Assembly (NCBI RefSeq): GCF_019012925.1
Contig: NZ_JAGIRL010000013.1
Span: 1 to 27,733 of the forward strand
Length of the DNA: 27,733 nucleotides
Direction of reading: 5' to 3'
Origin: Fusobacterium sp.
Lineage (GTDB): Bacteria; Fusobacteriota; Fusobacteriia; Fusobacteriales; Fusobacteriaceae
Below, one piece after another: positions 22,173-27,733 of this stretch. A program made the translations under genes and the position numbers. Each line of letters begins with the position of its first letter. Position 1 is the stretch's first letter. A model generated the notes under the pieces. It searched no databases and was not told the DNA's origin. It saw only the letters and a list, made by a program, of their open reading frames with translations.

Positions 22173-24101
22173 TTATTTAATTTTTGGGAAATACTTTGTA
22201 TGTAGCAATTCATGAGCTTTATGACTTAATGGATAATCTAAATATTTTTCATACATAGCTTTTACATATGGATTTTCATGTGATCTTCTGATCTCTAATT
22301 CTCTATCTATATTATTTAATCCTTCTGCTCTCTTCTCTAAAGTGATCTGTTTCTTTAAGGCTTTTGGCTGTCCACCTCCACCGATACATCCACCTTTACA
22401 TGCCATTATCTCTATAGCGTGGAAGAACTCCTCTCCTGCTCTTATCTTATCAAGCATTTTTGCGGCTTCTTCAAGACCGTGAGCAACTCCTATTCTAAGT
22501 TCAATATGACCTATTGTCAATTCAGCTACTCTGAATCCTTCCCAACCTCTTAGTTCAGTAAATTCTATATTATCTAAGTGAGTTCCAGTTATCATCTCTA
22601 CAGTTGTTCTAGTAGCAGCCTCTATAACTCCACCTGTTCTACCAAATATGATACCTGCTCCTGAATACTGTCCTAATGGATTATCAAATTCCATATCCTC
22701 AACTTCATTTAAATCTATTCCTGACTCTTTAAATATTTTAATTAACTCTCTAGTAGATATTACATAGTCAGTATCATAGTTATCTCCTCTAGAGAACTCT
22801 GGTCTAGCTGCTTCATATTTTTTAGCAAGACAAGGCATTATTGCTACTGAAGCTATCTCTTCTCTTGTAAACCCTTGCTCTTTTGCCCAAATATCTTTAG
22901 CTATTGTCGAGAAAATCTCCATAGGTGATTTTGCTGTTGAAGGTACATCCATCATATCAGGATAGTTTTGCTCTATGAATTTTACCCAAGCTGGACAACA
23001 TGAAGTAAGTATTGGAAGTTTTACTGTATCGTCACCTTTATAGTATCTCTCTAATCTCTCTTGGAACTCAGCAGCTTCCTCCATTATAGTCATATCTGCA
23101 GCCCAAGTAGTATCAAATACATAATCCACTCCTAATTTTTTAAGAGCTCCTACTAATTTTTTCTCTACGTTTGTTCCAGCTTCAAATCCAAAAGCCTCTC
23201 CTATCGCTACTCTTACAGCTGGTGCTATCTGCACTACAACTTTTTTATTAGGAGTAGCTAAATCTCTTAATAGATTTAAAGTATGATCTCCTTCAAATAT
23301 AGCTCCTACTGGACATGCAGCAACACACTGTCCACAATGAGTACATCTATCATTATCTATCTCATGTTTCTCTTTTAATTTTCCATCTATACACTTTACC
23401 GGACAAACTCTTGCACAAGCTGTACATCCAATACATTTATCTGTAATTCTAAATTTTAATAAGTGGATACACTCTCCTGCTGGACATTTGTGTTCCTCTA
23501 TATGCTCTTCTATCTCATGATAAAACTGCTCAATACTTTCTAGTATTAAATTGTGTTTTTGATTTAATTTTGTTTTTATATTATCAGAAAGATATCTTAA
23601 TAGGTATACGTCTCTCATTGTTGCTTTTCCTTTAGAGATTCTATCTAAAATTCTCCAGATTCTTTCAATCTCATCCTGAACAGCAAGATATTGCTCATAC
23701 TCACTATTTTTAATCTTTCCTATTAAAAATTCTATGTAGAATTTTGCAAAAGTTATAATACAATCCTCTTCAGAAAGTATAATTATATTTTTATCCACTC
23801 CTTCTGGGAACAAGCTAAAGTCTATTACTTTATCTAAACTCTTTGCTGTTAAAAATCCTCCAAAAGGAAGTCCAAATTGGGCAGCTTTAAACTCTTTTTT
23901 ATTTTTTATTCCACCAACTAATCCAATAACATCTCTTAAAGTTGAATTTTCAGGAATCTCTATAGCTCCTGGATTATTTACCCTTCCTGCTACTGTTACT
24001 AATTTTTCATTGTTTTGTTCACTTGCTTTTCCCTCTAAATCTTCTACCACTGAGAAAACCGAACCATATGAACTTTGAAGAATAAATCCTTTATCTGACA
24101 T
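22173..24101 (-). CDS. [FeFe]-hydrogenase with fused NuoF/HydB-type N-terminal region
   Basis: The 642-residue protein has five parts. Residues about 33-65 are an SLBB-like fold (VTVAGRVNNPGAIEIPENST). About 110-205 align with the C-terminal helical Fe-S domain of NuoF/HydB but lack its CxxC ligands. Two 4Fe-4S clusters follow (C223/226/229/233 and C253/256/259/263, plus CPAGEC at 206-211). The H-cluster domain has TSCCPAW (C368, C369), MPCLAKKYE (C424) and CKGGCIGGGGQP (C568, C572). A small-subunit tail (NPYVKAMYEKYL) ends it. It should evolve or oxidise H2 in the cytosol; no FMN/NADH-binding part is present, so the electron donor is open. The ATG at 24101 follows AAGGAGG. No maturases (HydEFG) lie nearby. 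Confidence 0.94.
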   Translation of the reverse strand: MSDKGFILQSSYGSVFSVVEDLEGKASEQNNEKLVTVAGRVNNPGAIEIPENSTLRDVIGLVGGIKNKKEFKAAQFGLPFGGFLTAKSLDKVIDFSLFPEGVDKNIIILSEEDCIITFAKFYIEFLIGKIKNSEYEQYLAVQDEIERIWRILDRISKGKATMRDVYLLRYLSDNIKTKLNQKHNLILESIEQFYHEIEEHIEEHKCPAGECIHLLKFRITDKCIGCTACARVCPVKCIDGKLKEKHEIDNDRCTHCGQCVAACPVGAIFEGDHTLNLLRDLATPNKKVVVQIAPAVRVAIGEAFGFEAGTNVEKKLVGALKKLGVDYVFDTTWAADMTIMEEAAEFQERLERYYKGDDTVKLPILTSCCPAWVKFIEQNYPDMMDVPSTAKSPMEIFSTIAKDIWAKEQGFTREEIASVAIMPCLAKKYEAARPEFSRGDNYDTDYVISTRELIKIFKESGIDLNEVEDMEFDNPLGQYSGAGIIFGRTGGVIEAATRTTVEMITGTHLDNIEFTELRGWEGFRVAELTIGHIELRIGVAHGLEEAAKMLDKIRAGEEFFHAIEIMACKGGCIGGGGQPKALKKQITLEKRAEGLNNIDRELEIRRSHENPYVKAMYEKYLDYPLSHKAHELLHTKYFPKIK

Positions 24102-24185
24102 CTGTCCTCCTTAATTTAATAAAATATTAAAACTTACTTAACTTTGTAAAATACACCTTTACTCTTTTATTCTATACTATATATT

Positions 24186-24214
24186 ATTTTAACCAATAAA
24201 CTATAAAATTTCAA
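24186..24214 (-). promoter_or_regulatory. Probable promoter of the hydrogenase gene
   Basis: The minus strand reads TTGAAA (24209-24214), 17 bases, then TAAAAT (24186-24191), leaving a leader of about 80 bases. No operator is recognised in the leader. Confidence 0.5.
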
Positions 24215-24272
24215 GTTATTTTTTTACTATTTTAACATTTTGGACAAGGTTTTTTCATTAAAATGTAAAAAA

Positions 24273-24296
24273 ATGACCCATCTCACAATGAGTCAT
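24273..24296 (-). terminator. Intrinsic terminator after the small membrane protein gene
   Basis: ATGAC (24273-24277) pairs with GTCAT (24292-24296) and CAT with ATG inside, with one mismatch; the minus-strand tail is TTTTTTTACATTTT. Confidence 0.8.
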
Positions 24297-24302
24297 CTTA
24301 TT

Positions 24303-24506
24303 TTATAATAAACTTTTAAATACAATGGTTATAAATGATACAATTAAAATTTTCATCATTAAAACTTTTTGATAAATTGGCATCTTTAATGTTAAAACAT
24401 AGTGTTTTAGTGTTACATAACCTCTATACTTTCTCTGCCCATTTAAAAACATAAAAACTTCAAACGTTATTACTAACAATATATTAAATACCAAAGTTTT
24501 CACCAT
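24303..24506 (-). CDS. Small two-helix membrane protein (67 aa), unrecognised
   Basis: ATG 24506 lies four bases after the TAG stop of the DUF1456 gene, with GAGGG inside that gene's last codons as a ribosome-binding site, and a strong terminator follows the stop. The product has a hydrophobic helix at about 4-22 (LVFNILLVITFEVFMFL), a short basic loop (GQRKYRGY) and a second helix at about 50-66. The tight coupling and the terminator argue that it is real. I recognise no family; a link with the DUF1456 protein is suggested only by position. Confidence 0.6.
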   Translation of the reverse strand: MVKTLVFNILLVITFEVFMFLNGQRKYRGYVTLKHYVLTLKMPIYQKVLMMKILIVSFITIVFKSLL

Positions 24507-24510
24507 TTCT

Positions 24511-24987
24511 CTACCCTCTGTAATAAATTGTTAAACCTTTTAAAAAGTTTCTGATATACTTATCTCCACACTCTCTATAATTTTTATGATCCTCTTTTCT
24601 AAAGACAGCACTTAATTCAGAAGATGATAGTTCTAAACCTGCTAATTTAAATATGTGTAACATATCTTCACTTTTTAATGAAAGAGCTATTTTTAATTTT
24701 TTTAGAATTATATTATTTATATTATTCTTAGTCATCTTAACAGGTGTATACTCTTTCCCATCTTTTGGCTCCTGTTTACCTCTTTTTAAAATAATAAGCC
24801 CATCTAAAAAACTCTCTAAAGCTTTATTATTACATTTTAAGAAATCCTCTTCTCCCTCTCTTTTTAAAAGATTTATAAGATCTTCATGAGTAATTGGATT
24901 CTCTCCATATTTAAAGATATCTAACATTGTTTTATCTTTAATATTTAAAGCATATCTCACTCTTCTTAATATATCGTTATTTAACAT
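24511..24987 (-). CDS. DUF1456 (YehS-like) protein
   Basis: The 158-residue cytosolic protein is made of two related DUF1456 repeats. The first starts NNDILRRVRYALNIKDKTMLDIFK and the second starts NNIILKKLKIALSLKSEDMLHIFK; each ends with an FL-x-GL-x-I-x-x-RG segment (LDGLIILKRG, LKGLTIYYRG). The biochemical role of the family is unknown. The ATG at 24987 follows AGGAGGAAAA. An extended -10 (TGGTATACT) lies in a 22-bp imperfect palindrome at 25019-25040, which may be an operator. The small membrane gene downstream is coupled to it. Confidence 0.9.
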   Translation of the reverse strand: MLNNDILRRVRYALNIKDKTMLDIFKYGENPITHEDLINLLKREGEEDFLKCNNKALESFLDGLIILKRGKQEPKDGKEYTPVKMTKNNINNIILKKLKIALSLKSEDMLHIFKLAGLELSSSELSAVFRKEDHKNYRECGDKYIRNFLKGLTIYYRG

Positions 24988-25018
24988 TTTTCCTCCTAAA
25001 ATATAGATACTCTACTAC

Positions 25019-25040
25019 ATTAAATAGTATACCATTTAAT
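25019..25040 (-). promoter_or_regulatory. Palindromic operator/promoter of the DUF1456 gene
   Basis: ATTAAATAGTATACCATTTAAT is a 22-bp palindrome with one mismatched pair. It contains, on the minus strand, the extended -10 TGGTATACT (25026-25034). The -35 at the normal distance is poor (ATTAAA). Confidence 0.4.
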
Positions 25041-25059
25041 AATATCAATTTAATAAAGA

Positions 25060-25083
25060 AAAGAGGACATCACTATCCTCTTT
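25060..25083 (-). terminator. Intrinsic terminator after tRNA-Arg
   Basis: AAAGAGGA (25060-25067) pairs perfectly with TCCTCTTT (25076-25083); the minus-strand tail is TCTTTATT. It ends the flavodiiron-tRNA-Arg transcript. Confidence 0.8.
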
Positions 25084-25093
25084 ATACTCTTTC

Positions 25094-25170
25094 TGGCGCT
25101 CCCAGAAGGATTCGAACCCTCGACCCTCTGATCCGAAGTCAGATGCTCTATCCAGCTAAGCTATAGGAGC
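25094..25170 (-). tRNA. tRNA-Arg (anticodon UCG)
   Basis: On the minus strand the acceptor arm GCTCCTA pairs with TGGGAGC (one G-U), followed by discriminator G and an encoded CCA. The D-arm (AGCTTAGCTGGATAGAGC), the anticodon loop CTTCGGA and the T-arm GAGGGTTCGAATCCTTC are all present. The anticodon TCG reads CGN arginine codons. The gene begins five bases past the stop of the flavodiiron gene, so it is probably processed from that mRNA. Confidence 0.95.
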
Positions 25171-25175
25171 TATTA

Positions 25176-26387
25176 CTACATTCTTTCAGCTATTAATTTT
25201 GCTGCCATCTCTTCAGCAATAGCTTCTAGTTTCTCAATATCCTCAGCTTTTGGAGTTCCTTTTACTTCAACTGGTTCTCCAACTACTTCTATTCCTTTTA
25301 AAGAGTCAGCAAAGGCTTGTATTCCTCTTACTCCTCCACCACTCCACATCATAGTTCCAAAAATTCCTAGATATCTATTTTTTAATCCATAGTTTTCTAA
25401 TTTATGTAATAATGGTTGTACTTTTGGATATACAGAGTTATTATGTGCACAAGAACCTATAATTAATCCTTTATATTTCCAAATTTCACTTACTATGAAA
25501 CTTAAATCTGTTTTAGAAGCATCATATATTTTGATCTCTTTTATTCCACAACAGTTTAATTTTCTTCCAATTACCTCAGCCATTTTTGCAGTATTTCCAT
25601 ACATACTTCCATATACTATTACTACACCCTCTGTTTCTGGCTCTAATTTTGCCCAAGTCTCATATAGAGATACAACTTTTGCAATATCTTTTCTCCAAAT
25701 TAATCCGTGTGAAGGACAGATAAATTTAATCTCTAATCCTCCTAGTTTTTTAATAGCATTTACTACTTGAGGTCCATATTTTCCAACTATGTTAGAATAG
25801 TATCTTCTCATTTCACTTTGATAAAACTCAAAGTTTACTTGATCGTCAAAAATACCACCATCTAATGCTCCAAAACTTCCAAAAGCATCATTTGAGAAAA
25901 GTATTTTATCTGTTATATTATAAGTTACCATTGATTCTGGCCAGTGAACCATTGGCATCATAGCGAAAGTAAGTTTCTGAGTTCCTAAATCTAAAATATC
26001 TCCTTCCTTAATAGTTACGAAATTATCTGCTGGAAAATCTGGAGAAAATGCTTGTAGCATTCCTAAAGTTTTAACATTTCCTACTATTTTTACCTCTGGA
26101 AATATTCTGATAACCTCTTTTAATCCACTTGAATGATCTGGTTCAACGTGATTAACAACTATATAGTCTAACTTTCTTCCCTCTAAACACTCTACTATCT
26201 TATCTAAGAATGTAGAAGCACACCCAATCTCTACTGAATCAATTACACAAGTCTTCTCATCATCAATAAAATATGAGTTATAAGTTACACCATATGGTAA
26301 TGGCATATAGTTTTCAAATCTCTCAGTCTTTCTATCGTTTACACCAATCCAAGTTACATTTTCTGTAATTTTTGTACAAAAATACAT
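25176..26387 (-). CDS. A-type flavodiiron protein (O2/NO reductase)
   Basis: The 403-residue protein has an N-terminal metallo-beta-lactamase-like diiron domain and a C-terminal flavodoxin domain. Diiron ligands are H80, E82, D84 and H85 (HVEPDH), then PMVHWPE, SNDAFGSFG and CPSHGLIWR. FMN is bound by VYGSMYGNTAKMAE, with later SCAHNNSVYP and GTMMWSGGGVRG segments. Family members reduce O2 to water or NO to N2O in the cytosol of anaerobes, taking electrons from rubredoxin or related carriers; none is encoded nearby. The ATG at 26387 follows AGGAGG. tRNA-Arg follows its stop by five bases. Its promoter within 26388-26530 is not clear to me. Confidence 0.96.
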   Translation of the reverse strand: MYFCTKITENVTWIGVNDRKTERFENYMPLPYGVTYNSYFIDDEKTCVIDSVEIGCASTFLDKIVECLEGRKLDYIVVNHVEPDHSSGLKEVIRIFPEVKIVGNVKTLGMLQAFSPDFPADNFVTIKEGDILDLGTQKLTFAMMPMVHWPESMVTYNITDKILFSNDAFGSFGALDGGIFDDQVNFEFYQSEMRRYYSNIVGKYGPQVVNAIKKLGGLEIKFICPSHGLIWRKDIAKVVSLYETWAKLEPETEGVVIVYGSMYGNTAKMAEVIGRKLNCCGIKEIKIYDASKTDLSFIVSEIWKYKGLIIGSCAHNNSVYPKVQPLLHKLENYGLKNRYLGIFGTMMWSGGGVRGIQAFADSLKGIEVVGEPVEVKGTPKAEDIEKLEAIAEEMAAKLIAERM

Positions 26388-26569
26388 TTTGTCCTCCTAA
26401 TTTATTCTATATATATTTTTTGACATTCCCTTTTTATAATTCCTACATTAAGTATGTTATTAAGCAATTTAGTTTATAATCTTCATAACCTACTCACATT
26501 ATTATATACTCTATAATATTATAATAGAATTATCAAATTTTTTCAATTATTTTTTTTATTTTTAAATAC
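26388..26569. other. AT-rich intergenic region between flavodiiron gene and lgt promoter
   Basis: This divergent spacer holds the flavodiiron ribosome-binding site. It also contains several TATAAT-like strings and a perfect 12-bp palindrome TATAATATTATA (26512-26523) that faintly recalls Fur/PerR-type sites but does not match the PerR box well. I see no ORF with a ribosome-binding site. Confidence 0.4.
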
Positions 26570-26600
26570 TACTACTAATTAAAAATATTTATGCTATAAT
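26570..26600 (+). promoter_or_regulatory. Promoter of lgt
   Basis: TACTACTAA (26570-26578), nine bases, then TTTATGCTATAAT (26588-26600) with a TGC-extended -10 at 26595-26600. It is the twin of the trmL promoter. Confidence 0.65.
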
Positions 26601-26648
26601 CTTAAGTGAATTGAATAAATTCATATGTTATTGATTAGGAGGAATCTT

Positions 26649-27527
26649 ATGCATCCAGTATTATTTTCCATAGCTGGTTTTGAAATCAGGTTCTATGGAC
26701 TTATGTATGCTATCTCATTCTTTTTAGGAATTGAAATAGCTAAATATTTAGCAAAAGAGAAAAATATAGATAGTAAAATTGTAGAAAATTATGCTTTCAT
26801 TGCTATGATATCCGGTTTACTCGGTGGTCGTCTCTACTATGTTTTCTTCAACTGGGACTACTACTCTAAATATCCTTCTGAAATATTAGCTACTTGGCAT
26901 GGAGGTATGGCTATTCATGGCGGTATTATTGGAGGAATTATCGGTACATTTATCTACGGGTATATTAAAAAACTCAATCCATTGACTCTAGGTGATCTCG
27001 CTGCTGCTCCTCTATTATTAGGACAAGCTCTTGGAAGATTCGGAAATTTTATGAATGGTGAGATACATGGAGTCCCTACTTTTACTCCTTGGAGTGTAAT
27101 ATTTTCAATAAAGCCAAATTTTTATACTTGGTATAATTCATACAATGTATCAAGTGTATTTGAAAAGTTAAAATATAAAGCTCTAGTACCTTGGGGAGTT
27201 GTTTTTCCCAATAGTTCTCCTGCTGGTTCTGAATTTCCTAATATTCCAGTTCATCCAGCTATGCTTTATGAATTAATTTTAAATTTTATTGGATTCTTAT
27301 TTATTTTCTTCTATCTTAGAAAAAAAACGAATAAGGCCCCTGGTTATCTCTGGTGGAACTATGTTATTATTTATAGTATCATTAGAATATTTGTAAGCTT
27401 TTTTAGAGCTGAAGATCTTATGATATTTGGAATAAGAGCTCCTCACTTAGTTAGTTTTATTATGATTATTTTTTCTTTAATTATGATTAAAATTGGAGAA
27501 AAAAAGAGAGTTTCAATTAAAAAATAA
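26649..27527 (+). CDS. lgt: Phosphatidylglycerol:prolipoprotein diacylglyceryl transferase
   Basis: The 292-residue polytopic inner-membrane enzyme moves a diacylglyceryl group from phosphatidylglycerol to the lipobox cysteine of prolipoproteins, the first step of lipoprotein maturation. The Lgt signature GRFGNFMNGEIHG is present, as are YGLMYAISFFLG near the start, WHGGMAIHGGIIGG and the C-terminal LWWNYVIIYSIIRIFVSFFR. The start is ATG 26649, with AGGAGG eight bases upstream; the in-frame ATG at 26625 precedes that site. The promoter is at 26570-26600. No terminator is seen before the tRNA promoter that begins 18 bases after the stop. The lipoprotein at 21889 would be one of its substrates. 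Confidence 0.96.
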   Translation: MHPVLFSIAGFEIRFYGLMYAISFFLGIEIAKYLAKEKNIDSKIVENYAFIAMISGLLGGRLYYVFFNWDYYSKYPSEILATWHGGMAIHGGIIGGIIGTFIYGYIKKLNPLTLGDLAAAPLLLGQALGRFGNFMNGEIHGVPTFTPWSVIFSIKPNFYTWYNSYNVSSVFEKLKYKALVPWGVVFPNSSPAGSEFPNIPVHPAMLYELILNFIGFLFIFFYLRKKTNKAPGYLWWNYVIIYSIIRIFVSFFRAEDLMIFGIRAPHLVSFIMIIFSLIMIKIGEKKRVSIKK

Positions 27528-27544
27528 ACTATTTTATTTTTTTC

Positions 27545-27573
27545 TTGACAATATTTCACTATTATGATATCAT
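27545..27573 (+). promoter_or_regulatory. Promoter of the tRNA-Gly/tRNA-Ala cluster
   Basis: TTGACA (27545-27550), 17 bases, then TATCAT (27568-27573) preceded by TGA. The -10 lies inside a perfect 16-bp palindrome ATTATGATATCATAAT (27561-27576). Confidence 0.75.
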
Positions 27574-27591
27574 AATTTTTGTGATGAGTAG

Positions 27592-27668
<77 letters not shown>

Positions 27669-27675
27669 TCATTTC

Positions 27676-27733
27676 GGGGATATAGCTCAGTTTGGGAGAG
27701 CGACGCACTTGCACTGCGTAGGTCAGCGGTTCG
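27676..27733 (+). tRNA. tRNA-Ala (anticodon UGC), cut by the window end
   Basis: It begins GGGGATATAGCTCAG seven bases after tRNA-Gly. The anticodon stem CGCA/TGCG encloses loop CTTGCAC with anticodon TGC. The sequence ends in the T-loop (GGTTCG), so the 3' part is outside the window. Confidence 0.93.

Noticed and set aside
26512..26523. TATAATATTATA palindrome as a PerR/Fur box for the flavodiiron gene
   Set aside because: It does not fit the 7-1-7 PerR box, and such palindromes are common by chance in DNA this AT-rich.

Overview
The window is about 27.7 kb of very AT-rich, gene-dense bacterial DNA. The gene set points to a strict anaerobe: class III ribonucleotide reductase, an [FeFe]-hydrogenase, an A-type flavodiiron protein, an AGCS alanine carrier, a PhoH/PIN protein, and many MORN-type and small membrane proteins. 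Base composition, AGGAGG ribosome-binding sites and protein style suggest Fusobacteriota (Fusobacterium or Cetobacterium-like). That placement is inference; no 16S gene is present.

Layout. 1-182: right end of an IS200/IS605-type element, with the last codons of tnpB and its 3' hairpin. 378-3707 (minus): GNAT acetyltransferase, YebC, and an operon of WalJ-like MBL hydrolase, uracil-DNA-glycosylase-like protein and 5-formyl-THF cyclo-ligase. 3860-6799 (minus): PhoH/PIN ATPase, a thioredoxin-reductase-like flavoprotein and a glyoxalase-II-like hydrolase. 6988-8614 (plus): trmL, ruvC and a nitroreductase, followed by a promoter-terminator pair with no ORF (candidate sRNA). 8761-9918 (minus): Eis-like acetyltransferase. 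10010-11942 (plus): hotdog thioesterase, TudS/DUF523, MORN-repeat lipoprotein-like or secreted protein, and STAS-like protein. A 24-residue hydrophobic ORF lies on the minus strand at 10858-10932.

12037-14744 (minus): nrdD-nrdG behind two NrdR boxes. 14966-20211 (minus): RHH-WYL regulator, small Cys-rich protein, membrane diguanylate cyclase and PAS-GGDEF-EAL phosphodiesterase. 20324-24101 (minus): alanine carrier, glycine-zipper lipoprotein and [FeFe]-hydrogenase. 24303-26387 (minus): small membrane protein, DUF1456 protein, tRNA-Arg and flavodiiron protein. 26649-27733 (plus): lgt, then tRNA-Gly and a truncated tRNA-Ala.

How it fits together. Several genes concern anaerobic redox life: NrdDG makes dNTPs without oxygen, the flavodiiron protein removes O2 or NO, the hydrogenase disposes of electrons, and the TrxB-like protein handles thiols. 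The cyclase and phosphodiesterase would oppose each other on c-di-GMP. Most transcription units are bounded by readable sigma-70-type promoters and intrinsic terminators. The points most worth a second look are the toxin-like 24-residue ORF, the orphan sRNA unit, the NrdR box embedded in a terminator stem, and three enzymes (UDG-like, TrxB-like, hydrogenase N-terminus) that have lost hallmark residues.
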